NCBI GenBank assembly: GCA_026874595.1
Contig: CM049315.1
Span: 1,680,501 to 1,744,500, forward strand
DNA: 64,000 bases
Source of the DNA: Sipunculus nudus
Lineage: Eukaryota; Annelida; Sipuncula; Golfingiida; Sipunculidae
Direction of reading: 5' to 3'
Of the stretch, positions 1 through 11,232 are shown piece by piece. Below the pieces are notes generated by a model. That model worked only from the letters and a program-made list of their open reading frames with translations, was not told the origin of the DNA and did not search any database. Within the stretch, counting starts at the first letter, position 1; each line of letters begins with the position of its first letter. Both the position numbers and the translations under genes were made by a program.

Positions 1-216
1 TATTGTAGATATGTAGATTTTGAGGTTACCTGGTCAGAGGTCAAGGTTATTTTTTAAAAGACTGTTACAATACCAGTAATCAAAATGCTGCAAGTTCAAG
101 GTTAATAAGTTCTTATATTTTTTGGTTAAAGTCACAGGACTGTCATTCTGAAAAATTACTTTAAAAATATCCTTACAGACAAGTTCAGATGAGCGTCGAG
201 ACCCATGGGAACCTAG
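1..216 (+). repeat. Tail of a family A (HINE-like) element
   Basis: The stretch at 186-218 resembles the 3' end of family A: CAGATGAGCG, then a degraded form of the GACCCATGGG hairpin, then CCTAG|TT. The body lies outside the window. The next A element starts immediately at 219, so the two sit head to tail. The rest of 1-185 shows nothing recognisable. Confidence 0.5.
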
Positions 217-530
217 TTAGCTCAGCTGACTTTCAGTCATGCTGGGCTATAGCGATGGGTCTTTGCCGTCGTCCTTCTGTCTGTCCGTCCGTTAGCAGGG
301 CACAAATGGTAACCGTAGGGGCTAGGGCCATGAACCCTATGCAGTCTTAGAGGTTATAAAAAGATCTCCTTGCAAACCTGAAATTAGGTCACTGCGACCT
401 ATATTCTCGAAGTTATGGGGTGTGTTTGCACCCCCCAGAAATAACTCTTTGAGACAAAATTTTCATCCAAAACCTTCCATCATTCACATACAGCTCACCT
501 ACCAACAGGGGAAGAACCATAATTTTTTTG

Positions 531-974
531 AGGTCAAAAGGTCAAAGGTCAGATCACAGGAGCCTCTTCTTTGAAAAGCCTGTGGATGCATTTTAAGCCA
601 ACCCTTTCATCCCAATTCTTTGATCTTTCACATATAGCTCACCTACTAAGTTGGAGAAGAATCCTATAGATTTTGAGGTCACAAGGTCAAAGGTCAGGGT
701 CACAGGATCCACTTCTTTGAAAAGGAGGTGGACACATTTCAAGCTAGACTTTACATTCCAAACCTTCCAGCACTGATATCGCTTCTCTGCCAACAGGGGA
801 AAAGACCTGTTGATTTTGAGGTCAAAGGTCAAGTTCACAGCACCCACTTCTTGCGTGGAGTCATTTTCAAGCAAACTTTTCAATCTGTACCTTCCATCTG
901 TCATATATGGCTTACCTAACAATAAGGGAAGAAGCCTATTGATGTTGAGGTCAAAAAGTCAAAGGTCAAGGTCA
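531..974 (+). promoter_or_regulatory. Clustered AGGTCA half-sites inside the A element
   Basis: Perfect direct repeats of AGGTCA with one-base spacing (DR1) occur at 539-551, 684-696 and 819-831. A DR0 lies at 963-974, with further half-sites at 531-536 and 697-702. AGGTCA is the nuclear-receptor half-site, and DR1 is the layout bound by RXR/HNF4-type receptors. Similar clusters recur in the second copy (about 46245-46690). That they act as regulatory sites is only a possibility; they may simply be part of the transposon body. Confidence 0.3.
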
Positions 975-2459
975 CAATATTTTATTGTTCTAAATGCTTG
1001 TGAGCATAATTCAAGTGTAACTGTTCAACCCAAATCTTCAGTCTTTCACATATGCCACATCTATGCATCACTCAGTTTGACTCAAACTTCATATTTATGG
1101 GTCTTTTTGCTTGAATAAATAACTTATTGATTTTGGGGTCAGTTGGTCAGCAGGTTAAAGGTTGCAGGTCAAAGTTATTCACCCATTGGTTGCCAAGTAA
1201 TTACACCAGATTTAAGTGGTCAGTAGTTACCCATCATTTAGAAAGAATCCAGTTGATATATGGGCAAAAGGCCAAGGTCATAGGTCAGGGATGTTCACAA
1301 TTACTTATTTTATAGACCATCTCTATTTTTCTTGTACATATAACCATCCCACTCCAGCTGGTACATCTGCCTGTGTGGCTGTAATTGTGAGTGACACTGG
1401 TGACATATGACTCCCTTTTGTATCAGCCTATTAAGTGATAAGGCTCAGTGATAAGTACCTCGTTACTTCATAACAAAAACACTGTTGTCAGAATGCTTCA
1501 GCCAGGCATTAAGACTATGAGAGTATAGTATTAAGGTTTAGCTACTGATTTATAAGATGATGGGAACATTTTGCAGTTTATTTTATGGAATCCTAGCAAT
1601 AAACTTAGTTTCCTAGATATCTGAATATTTTAATATATATCACCACATATAAAAGCAAGTGTTTGTTCTCATAATATGTGGATATGTACCTTGATTTAGG
1701 ATGGCTTTTTGTTTTATTTCATGACTCTTAGTCATGCTTTCTGCATTTCTTTTCTTTCAGGTTTGGCAGTTTACCTACCCTGCTGACCCCATTGAAAAGC
1801 AGAGTGATAATAAAAAATATTGGACTTACACTTTTTACAATTGCATATCTATAAATCTGATATGAGGGCCTGGACATGCCTTTTGAATTATTTTGGGCAT
1901 TTATTACTGGATAATTTGCCCCAAGTTTGGTCTCTTATTGGAGAATGGGGGATATCAAATGTCATACTTGTCAGAAATCCATTATGTCTGCCAGTTAGCC
2001 ACCTTAGAAATTCTTTCTTCAGTGCAGTTTCAGTAATTTTTCTTTAATGTTTGGTCCGATTTAGAGAATGTTTGTTGTCTGATTTCAGACTTGTCAGAAG
2101 TCCAATATGGCCACCAGGCAACCATCTTTTAATTCCTTTTGATCATATTATCTCAAGAACAGTTAAAGTGAATGCAGTTGGATGTATATTTATGTAATCT
2201 TGTAAAGGATTGGGTCAAATATTTCTGAATAAATATTACCATCATTTATAAAAGTGCAGTACAGTTGGCTTGTATTGAATAAAAATTCATACAGAAGCAC
2301 CTGTTTCTCAATAATTCTTGCATGTATTTCCTTGATTTTTAGCTCAGCTGACTGAAAGTCATCTGAGCTATAGCGATCACTCTTTGTCTGTCGTCCGTCT
2401 GTCCGTCCGTTAACCAGGCACAAATCGTAACCACTGAGCCTAGAACCTTGTAACTTGGG

Positions 2460-4700
2460 ATTCTGAGAGGTTCATGAAAAATCTCCTTGGAAACCAAAAA
2501 ATTAGGTCTCTGTTACCCATATCCTTCGAGCTATGGGGCCCCAAAGTACCCCCCAGAAAAGTAAAAAATTTCATACAAAAACTTCAATATCTCATTAACT
2601 ACTTGACTGATAGTCATGATTTTTGGCATACATATTGATCATGAGATGTTCCATCACTTCCTGCAGACTGGTGGCGCCACCTGTATTTTTCGATTTTTTA
2701 CAAATTTTTTTCTCTATTTTGAGACCTTTAAAAATGTGAACATCTGTTAACAAGGCACAAATCATAAAGCCTAGACCTAGAATCTTAATTTTTGATACAC
2801 TGAGAGGTCCATGAAAAATCTCCTTGGAAACCAGAAATTAGGTCTCTGTTACCCATATCCTTTGAGCTATGGGGCCCCAAAGTACCCCCCAGAATAGTAA
2901 AAAATTTCATACAAAAACTTCAATATCTCAATAACTACAACACTGATGGTCATGATTTTTGGCATACATATTGATCATGAGATGTTCCATAAGTTCCTGC
3001 AGACTGGTGGCGCCACCTGTATTTTTCGATTTTTTTACAATTTTTTCCTCTATTTTTGAGACGTTTAAAGATGCTGTCATCTGTTAACGTGGCACATATC
3101 GTAACCGCTGGACCTAGAATCTTCATTCTCGACACACTGAGAAACCTATTAAAAGTCTCCGTGAAAACCATAAATTAGATCTCTGTTACCCATATCCTTC
3201 AAGCTATGGGGCCCCAAAGTACCCCCCAGAAAAGTCAAAAATTTCATACAAAAACTTCAATATCTCATTAACTACTTGACTGATGGTAATGATTTTTGGC
3301 ATACGTATTGATCATGAGATGTTCCATCACTTCCTGCAGACTGGTGGTGCCACCTGAATTTTTCGATTTTTTACGAATTTAAAAATGTGAACAGCTGTTA
3401 ACAGGGCACAAATCATAAAGACTGGACCTAGAATCTTCATTCTTGACACACTGAGAGGTCCATAAAAAGTCTGCATGGAAACCTGAAATAAGGTCTCTGT
3501 TACCCATATCCTTTGAGCTATGGGGGGCTCCCAATAACCCCCCAGAATAATGGAAAATTTGATAAAAACAAACTGCAACATCTCAATAACTACAACACTG
3601 ATGGTCATGATTTTTGGCATACATATTGATCAAGAGGTGTTTCATCAGTACCTGCAGACTGGTGGTGCCACCTGTATTTTTTCAAATTTTCACAATTTTT
3701 TTTTTCTCTATTTTCGAGACCTTTCAGGATGTAGTTATATGTCAACAGGGTACAAATCGTAAGGACTGGACCTAGAATCTTCATTGTTGACACACAGGGA
3801 GACCCATGATAAGTCTCCATGGACACCTGAAATAAGGTCTCTGTTACCCATATCCTTTGAGCTATGGCACTCCAAAGTACAGCTCAGAATAATGGAAAAT
3901 TTGATACAAAAGCTGAAGTATCTGAACAACTAATGCAGAGATCACCATAATTGTTTTCATGGATATTGATCATGGAGTGTTTCATCAGTTTCTGCAGACT
4001 GGTGGCACCACCTGTATTTGTTCGGGTTTTTTTAACGATTTTTTTCTCTATTTTTGAGACCTTTAAAGTTATGAACATCTGTTAACAGGTCACAAATCAT
4101 TAAAACTGGACCTAGAATCTTCATTCTTGACATACAGGGAGACCCATGAAAAGTCTCCATGGAAACCTGAAATTAGGTCTCTGTTACCCATATTCTTTAA
4201 GCTGTATGGCTCCAAATTACCCCCCAGAATAATGGAAAATTTGATACAAAAACTGCAGTATCTCAATAACTACAACACTGATGGTCATGATTTTCGGCAT
4301 ACATATTGATCATGACCTGTTCCATCAGTTTCTGCAGACTGGGTGCGCCACCTCTATTTTTTTCAAATTTTTACGATTTTTTTTCTCTTTATTTTTGATA
4401 CCTTTAAAGATGTGGTTATCTGTCAACAGGGTACAAATCGCAACAACTGGACCTAGAATCTTCATTCTTGTCATGCAAGAAGGCCCATGAAAAGTGCCTG
4501 TGGAAACTTAAAATTAGGTCTCTGTTACCCATATCCTTCAACCTATAGGACTCCGAAGTATCCCTCAGAATAATGGACAAATTGATACAAAAGCTGAAGT
4601 ATCTGAACAACTAATGGGGAGATCACCATGATTCTTTGCATGGATATTGATGTTTGTAAGTGTTTTTATTAGTTTCTGCAGACTGGTGGAGCCACCTGTA
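2460..4700 (+). repeat. About 335-bp tandem repeat array
   Basis: About seven diverged units carry the landmark CTGCAGACTGGTGGCGCCAC near 2661, 2996, 3333, 3652, 3996, 4336 and 4678. Each unit also has an ATGGGGCCCCAAAGTACCCC-like block and a T-rich block. Short ORFs here recur with the unit and are not genes. Later units lose the perfect palindrome, which suggests ordinary decay. Confidence 0.75.
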
Positions 4701-4705
4701 TTTTT

Positions 4706-6316
4706 GTACCCGCCAAAACGAAGTTTTGTGGATACTATGTTTTTGACCGGGTTCCTCCGCCGTTGCCGCGTTCGTTTCCAGAGAGCTCCTCTGGGACTTG
4801 ATTTTATCAGCTTTCCAAGCTCATATCTCGGGAACCGTTTGACTGATCAGGAAATAAAATTTATACTAATGTAGCCCTTGGATAGCTCTATAACATACAC
4901 AAAAAATGGTGGCGCCACCTGTAACCATGTTTGCACAGTGTTCATCTGTTCATCTGCCTTTGGTTAAAATCACTCATATCTCTGCAGTGAATTGACTAAT
5001 TCACCTGAAATTCGGCATGCATATACATCCTGGATAGCTTTCTTGATTTTATGACAGGTGGCGCCACCTACATTCTCATTCACGCTGATGACATCCAAGC
5101 TCATATTTCGGGAACCGTTTGACCAATCAGGCCAAAATTTTGCATGTATATAGATCTAACATAGCTCTTTATCATACGCTAAACTGGTGGCGCCACCTGC
5201 AACCATTTTTGCACAGCGTCTGTCTGTTTGTCTGCTGTGCAATAATGTCACTCATATCTCGGCAGTGGTTTGACATATCTGCCTAAAATTTTGTAGTTTT
5301 ATACATCCTGGATAGCTTTCTTGATTTTATGACAGGTGGCACCACCTACATTCACGTTCACGCTGATGACATCCAAGCTCATATCTCGGGAACCGTTTGA
5401 CCGATCGGGCCAAAATTTTGCATGTGTATAGATCTAACATAGCTCTTTATCATACACAAAACTGGTGGCACCACCTGCAACCATTTTTGCACAGTGTCTG
5501 TCTGTTTGTCTGCCGTGCAATAAAGTCACCCACATCTTGGCAGTGGTTTGACATATCTGCCTAAAATTTTGCAGTTTTATACATCCTGGATAGCTTTCTT
5601 GATTTTATGACAGGTGGCGCCACCTTTATTCTAGTTTATGCTGCAGACATCCAAGCTCATATCTCGGGAACCGTTTGAATGATTGGGCCAAAATTTTGCA
5701 TGTGTATAGATCTCACATAGGTCTTTATCATACACAAAACTGGAGGGGCCACCTGCAACCATTTTTGCACATTTTGCACAGCGTCTGTCTGTTGGTCTGC
5801 CGTGGCCTAAAATCACTCATTTCTCTGTAGTGGTTTGACATAACTGCCTAAAATTTTGCAGGTTTATACATCCTGGATAGCTTTCTTGATTTTATGACAG
5901 GTGGCGCCACCTACATTCTAGTTAACGCTGCACACATCCAAGCTAATATCTCAGGAACCATTTGACCGATTGGGCCAAAATTGTGCTTGTGTTTAGATCT
6001 CACATAGGTCTTTATCATACACAAAACTGCAACCATTTTTGCACAGCGTCTGTCTGTTTGTCTGCCGTGGGCTAAAATCACTTATATCCATGTAGTGGTT
6101 TGACTTTTCTGCCTTAAATTTTGCATATGTATACAACTTGGACAGCTTTCTGGAATTGTGGTAGGTTGCACAACCTACATACAAATTTAGGCTGCAGACA
6201 TCCATGCTAATATGCAACATACCTCACTCTGTTTCCCCTTGCCACTCAATCCATGCCTCACTTCACTCTGATTTTGGCAGATACACGTAGTCACTTGTCG
6301 GCTACCCGTATTCTAG
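4706..6316 (+). mobile_element. Family B HINE-like element, degenerate
   Basis: Begins GTACCCGCCAAAAC with the partner GTTTTGTGGATACTATG, a one-base variant of the family B start hairpin. Ends GTCGGCTACCCGTATTCTAG|TT. In between are alternating cassettes of about 130-150 bp carrying GGTGGCGCCACC or near variants. It lies inside the 2341-6496 element; it may be a nested insertion or part of that element's captured body. Confidence 0.6.
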
Positions 6317-7073
6317 TTTTTAAAGTTTACACATTTTTTCTCTATTTTTCAGATATATAAATACAGACTAAATCTTGGCATGTTGGATAATCTGTTTGAT
6401 GCTTCAGTTGAATGGGTATCTACCATTCTGATGATAAAATTTCCTTTTGTGAATCTCTTCCCAGTCAGCTGAGCGTCATGACCCATGGGTCACTTGTTGC
6501 TATATATTTTGATCTTATATTTGCCCTTTGTGGTGTTCCTTTTGAGACTGACAGGTTTCAAGCAAGCTGTTGGAATAGTTCCTGATAGCTTAACAATATG
6601 CATTTTCCTCAGACCATCAAATCACTGTGTTTCAACCAGACATAGGTGATATATATTTCTGTTGTCATAGAAAATTTTCAACAAATTGGCAAATTGGTTC
6701 TTCAAAATTTGACTGGAAGTTGTGAATCTCAGTCCATGATGTCACAGGTCATGCTTGGCAGCTGAGCGTCATGACCCATGGGTCACTTGTTTTACAGTTT
6801 TATCCTGCTAAAAACGTCAAAAAGTAGTTCCTTTTTTAGCCATAAATATTGACTTAAACAGGTTTTAGCCGACTAAAACCTAAAAGCACTATTTAATCCT
6901 GAGGAGGTTTATATCTACATTTTCTAAAAACAGTATTATTTGTCTTAAAAGATAAACTTACAAGTCATATTATAATACATTACACATCAGCAGTTTTGTT
7001 TTTATGTTTCAAGCTTTTCACTGGACTTTCCACAGTGGCATGTCGACTGTTGATTCACCCTTTAAACATTGTT

Positions 7074-8227
7074 GTATCGCCAGACATAGTCTGAGGATAC
7101 TATGGTTTAGGCACGGTTGCGCCGCCGCCGCCGCCGCCGCAGAGATTTCTTTTGGACACAATAACTCAAAAAAAATTTTAAGGATCTTTTTCAAACTTGA
7201 CACATTTATAGATATAGGTGAGAGGACGAAGCCTATTTAAAATGGGGTCATGACCTCAACTAGGAGAGTGACCTTGACCTTGAATAGATCCATTTTTGGG
7301 GAAAATCACACAAATTCTTAAATATCTCAAGAAATCTTTCATGGATTTATCCAAAAATCAAGTTGGACAAAGATCTTGGATAGTGATGTCATGTACCGGA
7401 AACTGGTGGTGCCACCTAGTATCCTTTTCTTGTTTTTGTGCCGTTTAATACCCCCATCATTGCCACTTGACAGTACTTTTAGCACCCCTATTAAAAAACT
7501 GATTGACAGATTTCTTTAATATTATGCATGTACATAGGTATGGGCTATGGGATGATGTATATTAAAATTTGGGTCATGACCTTTCCTTTGAGAGTGGCTT
7601 TGACCTTGAATATTACCATATATGGTGAAAATCACATAAAATCATGAATATCTTAAAAAGGGATGCATGGATTGGTCCAAAAATCAAGTTGACGGAAGAT
7701 CTTGGATAGTTTTGTCTTTTGCAGAAGATAGGTGGCGCCACCTGTTGTCCTTTTCTTGTTTTTTGCGCCTTTGAATACCCCATCATTGCCACTTGACAGT
7801 ATATACTGTGAGCATTATAAGTCAAACAGTAATGGACAGATTTCTTTCATGTTATGCATGTATATAGATATGGTTTATGGAATGAGGTATATTTAATTTA
7901 AATTTAATTTTAAAATTTAATTTAATTTAATTTTTTTTAAATTTTTTTTTTTATTCAAATGTTGGATATTTTGGAATGCAGTTTATTTCTCAAACAAGTT
8001 ACTCCAAACATACATATACAACTCAATACATCATTAAATATATACTTCTATTTATACATAACCTTTTACATAACAATTGCCTTCACTTTAAATATTCCTA
8101 TATTTTGTACAAATGTTTCTCACATTCATTGCTAAAATACAAATACATCACATTATATCAACAAAATATCACAAAACCTCATTTGTCTGGCGATACTATG
8201 GCACCAGCGGTGCCAAGAAATGTCTAG
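7074..8227 (+). mobile_element. Family C HINE-like element, copy 1
   Basis: Starts GTATCGCCAGACATAGTCTGAGGATACTATGG (7074 onward; stem-loop) and ends GTCTGGCGATACTATGGCAC, a GGCACC/GGTGCC hairpin, then AATGTCTAG|TT. The 11-base arm TATCGCCAGAC recurs exactly inverted as GTCTGGCGATA near the 3' end. A CCG-repeat follows the start hairpin. The body holds GGTCATGACC palindromes, TGACCTTGACCTT runs and two GGTGGYGCCACC cassettes. The last 300 bases are very AT-rich. Its end lies only 167 bp before exon 2 of the E2 gene. Short ORFs in the CCG repeat are spurious. Confidence 0.75.
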
Positions 8228-8394
8228 TTTATCCTATATTTAGTATATATTTCTAGCCATTTAGTAACATTTGTGTTCATGTTGGTTTATTGTACATTCT
8301 GCTTTATATCAATCAGGTCCTTAGATATACTTTTTGTTGGCCTCTGTTTGAAAGCTTGAGTTGCCTTAAATTATGAACATTGCACTTGTTTCAG

Positions 8395-8475
8395 ACTACA
8401 AGAAGACCCACCGGCTGGGGTTAGTGGAGCCCCTACAGATAATAATATAATGATCTGGAATGCAGTAATTTTTGG
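8395..8475 (+). CDS. RAD6/UBE2A-type ubiquitin-conjugating enzyme, exon 2
   Basis: Encodes residues 15 (third base) to 42 (first two bases) of a RAD6-class E2, which takes ubiquitin from E1 as a thioester and passes it, with E3 partners such as RAD18 and BRE1, to PCNA and histone H2B in the nucleus. The translation [13 protein letters not shown] followed by [12 protein letters not shown] is the highly conserved early core of RAD6 orthologues and is closer to arthropod-type than vertebrate sequence (TDNN). The acceptor is TTTCAG and the donor GG|GTAAG, leaving phase 2, which matches exon 3. The reading begins with the last base of an Arg codon, so a first exon of about 15 residues must precede it. 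I found no plausible exon 1 in 1-8394, so it should lie upstream. Confidence 0.93.
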
Positions 8476-8666
8476 GTAAGTCTGCAACAGCTGACACAAA
8501 ATTTTATATACTTTAGGAACATGTAGCTCACCAATTATGTGTTTTGGGGATTTAATATTATATCTTTGAAAGCTAAATCACTTAAAATACAAATAAATGT
8601 ATCATCACAAATTTTGTATCTTTTTAAAGGTCTGCTTTTGGAAAATGACTCTTATGAGGTTAAAAA

Positions 8667-8670
<4 letters not shown>

Positions 8671-8746
<76 letters not shown>
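8671..8746. repeat. (TA)n microsatellite
   Basis: Uninterrupted TA dinucleotide tract of about 75 bases in intron 2. A shorter TA tract lies at about 8907-8920, on the other side of the hairpin repeat at 8748-8842. Confidence 0.95.
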
Positions 8747-8747
<1 letters not shown>

Positions 8748-8751
<4 letters not shown>

Positions 8752-8842
8752 CTGGAGAAAAACAACACTAAAAATTCACAACAGTCTGTTTCACGGGATG
8801 CAACCCGATCATTAGGTGAATGCGTTGTTTTTCTCCAGTGTT
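8748..8842. repeat. Perfect 19-bp inverted repeat (hairpin)
   Basis: Arms AACACTGGAGAAAAACAAC (8748-8766) and its exact reverse complement (8824-8842) enclose 57 bases, which contain a smaller CGGGATGCAACCCG hairpin. It sits between two TA microsatellites. It looks like the end of a mobile element of unknown class; the TA flanks recall Penelope-like elements, but I see no protein or hammerhead core to support that. Confidence 0.7.
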
Positions 8843-9599
8843 ATCCTGCTCTGGCCTAGCCTGTAGGCCATAGAGCACTTTACAACAGAGGGTAACTCTA
8901 CCTTCTATATATATATATATGTTGCATAATTATAGAGATTACATGCCGATTTTACCTATATTGATGTTTCCCCCAATTACTGAGCTGTAATCAACAAGGT
9001 TTTAATTTTTTTTCGAGTGGGAAACTTGCTGGAATAAAGTGTATTGTGATATGAATGTTAATAGTTTTGGTATTTGTAAGAAATGTATAGCATGACCATG
9101 CAGTTTTCATGGTTATACATGTAAGCCAGCAGTAAGCTAGCTGTACAAGAAGCATGTTTTTTTGCAGATAAAATTTCAGGCAGAATTGGAGGTTCAGTGC
9201 TGTCCACAAAAATGTCTGATAACACAAGGAGTTTGTTTGTACATTGTTGAATCATAAACAGTTACAGCTCTAGGAAAACATTTTAAGATTTAATCTGAGA
9301 CTGAAATTATCTTCACAATAAGTTAATGTTTCCATGTTCAAGAAGATAAATCCAGTTAAGTAAAGATTTACTAACATACAAAACTCTTGAGATCTAAGAA
9401 ATAATCCCTTCATCCAATCTTTAAGGGACCCAGGTGCTCGATGAGGCCAAATAATATACGGGTGTAGTATCTCTATGCATCAAATGCAAGTTATCTGTTG
9501 TTTACGAACACAGCAGCACCTACATCATGACACATACAAACGCACTTGAAAACAACAAAATAGCCACACCTAGTTATAAAATAATGTTCAGAGTGAACT
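8843..9599. other. Intron 2 sequence without recognisable features
   Basis: AT-rich intronic DNA with a short TA tract near 8907. No gene, RNA or repeat is recognised beyond that. Confidence 0.6.
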
Positions 9600-9607
9600 G
9601 TCATGAC

Positions 9608-10456
9608 TAGGGTTGGGACGGTTACCGGTATACGGTATTATCACGATATCTGACAGCTACGGTTATCATACCGTCAACTGTTCTATTATCGCGATACCAT
9701 GATATCAATTTTTTATTCACGATTTTGGTTCACAAGTCAGCCCTTGAGGTTTAAAATAAATTTATTTCAAAGAATCACATTTATTTTTATAAACCACATG
9801 TATTTGGATACACACGTGTGGGAGGAAACGTGTGCTTACAGACTTCGGGATTAGTCGGAAATGTCCGGAAGTAGCCGGATGAATCTGTGAGGACAAAAGC
9901 TTGAGAATTCCAGGAGAAAAAATATTACAATGAAAGAGCAATAAATCCACATATTTATGCTTTTATTGCATGGAACAAAAATGTCAACATAAAAGTGTCA
10001 CAACTGAATCGAACATTCCATACGGGTTGCATATATTGCCATATAAAATTGGGATGGTATATTTAGCCATGATTGGTATGACACATTCTCCGAAAATTCG
10101 CCGAGATTATCCGGCCTTAATGTAGCTATAGGAAACTGATGGACAGTTCTGACAAGCGTGATTCGACGATGGGGGTTGGACTTCCCGCGCATCATGCTTG
10201 CACACCTGCAGGACCTTCATGCAACTTACATCACCTAATGATTCATTCTGTGGTACTGGCACAATAGGTATAAATGATATTAATACTTAACCCCTTGTAT
10301 AAAGTCAAGACTTTAAAGGTGGTTGTTATAAATATCATTATTGATGCCTTATTTAATGCCACTATATATAATTAAAAATATCGCGATATCACGATATATC
10401 GCGATAAAATTTGAATAATTATCAAGATATCAAAAACCCATATCGTCTCAACACTA
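9608..10456. mobile_element. hAT-type MITE with 8-bp target duplication
   Basis: Terminal inverted repeats TAGGGTTGGGACGG (left) and CGTCTCAACACTA (right, complementary with mismatches) are flanked by a perfect duplication GTCATGAC at 9600-9607 and 10457-10464. Eight-base duplications and TAGGG-type termini fit the hAT superfamily. Subterminal sequence is rich in ATATCGCGATA-type palindromes on both sides. At 849 bp with no transposase ORF it is non-autonomous. The intact duplication suggests a fairly recent insertion. Confidence 0.8.
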
Positions 10457-10564
10457 GTCATGACTAATATTTCAGAAACAAGGTTTACTAGAGGATAAGA
10501 ATTAAATAAGATGAAAAAACAAGCAGGTGATTGGTACAGCTGATTTTTATGCAATTAGAAATTT

Positions 10565-10650
10565 CTTCCATAATGTACTTACACATCATACAAAGATAAG
10601 GAATACCAAGAGGTGCTATGGCCAGGAGCTGCAAGCCGAAACTCCCCGCC
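10565..10650 (-). repeat. Ngaro repeat B2
   Basis: Matches 10924-11010 in the same orientation (shared landmarks AATGTACTTACAC, GGTGCTATGGCC and ACTCCCCGCC). It is the outermost 3' repeat of the element on the coding strand. Confidence 0.8.
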
Positions 10651-10712
10651 GTGTATTCAAAATACAGTTACATGAATCAACCAGTATATGAATACATTAA
10701 AAAGAAGAAAAA

Positions 10713-10928
10713 AAATTAAACGTGTGGCCCCTGCCACCACCTACACTGAAAATGACCAGCATGGCCGACTATCGATACATGACGACACGGTTGAATGCGT
10801 GTGCATGAATACTAATTTACCCCCTCCCTCCCCCCCTGCGAACCTTCCCAGTGTATAACGGTGATCAGTGTGTCAAGGTGCATTCCATTATACCTGTATA
10901 ACGGGACTGCATTCCCATTATACCTTCC
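10713..10928 (-). repeat. Ngaro repeat A2
   Basis: About 215 bp, matching A1 at 18068-18278 in the same orientation, from AAATTAAACGTGTGGCCCC to CATTCCCATTNTACCTTC. The two copies differ mainly in a C-rich run and scattered substitutions. Confidence 0.85.
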
Positions 10929-11010
10929 AAAATGTACTTACACCTCATACAAAGAAAACGAATACCAAGAGGTGCTATGGCCGGGAGCCGCAAGACGCAA
11001 ACTCCCCGCC
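10924..11010 (-). repeat. Ngaro repeat B1
   Basis: Direct copy of B2, lying between the recombinase gene's 3' end and A2, where the split-repeat layout predicts it. It abuts A2 with almost no spacer. Confidence 0.8.
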
Positions 11011-11232
11011 AAAGCAGCCAGGTAAGATAATAAAATTAGGTAGATTGTGTGTTGCGGGGTAGTCAGGCAGAAAACAAGTTGTACATGCATATGACATCTC
11101 ATAACCCCCGTTTTAGTCAACAAGACTATTACTACGGTGAGCACGGGTAAAAAATATCTATAGTGAATCACTGCAACCTATAATATCCATACATATCTTA
11201 TCTAATGCAGTTAAAACTCATTTGCACATTTT

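Larger units (their letters stand above)
2341..6496 (+). mobile_element. Nested family A element with tandem cassettes
   Basis: Starts AGCTCAGCTGACTGAAAG, with arms pairing to AGTCATCTGAGCT, and ends CAGCTGAGCGTCATG, GACCCATGGGTC, ACTTG|TT. The corresponding place in the other long A copy (48041-48046) is uninterrupted, so this is an insertion with a visible empty site. The interior is not unique sequence: a roughly 335-bp tandem array comes first, then a family B-like element. Confidence 0.8.
219..6789 (+). mobile_element. Long family A element, copy 1 (HINE-like), interrupted
   Basis: Begins AGCTCAGCTGAC with a 5' stem-loop, followed by a TCTGTCCGTCCG-type microsatellite. Ends CAGCTGAGCGTCATG, the palindrome GACCCATGGGTC, then ACTTG|TT. 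The nine bases GCTCAGCTG at the start recur inverted (CAGCTGAGC) near the end. A second copy at 40672-48337 matches over nearly the whole body. Here the body is split at 2341-6496 by another element that copy 2 lacks. There is no long ORF and no Rep/helicase, so it is non-autonomous. The Helentron/HINE assignment rests on the hairpins, subterminal inverted repeats and T^T target; it is inference from architecture, not homology. Confidence 0.75.

Noticed and set aside
2460-4700. CRISPR-like regular repeats
   Set aside because: Units are hundreds of bases long with no unique spacers, in a eukaryotic intron; they are tandem repeats.
7040-7110. ATGTCGACTGTTGAT as possible exon 1 of the E2 (Met-Ser-Thr start)
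   Set aside because: The following residues do not match the conserved RAD6 start and no suitable donor with the needed phase follows.
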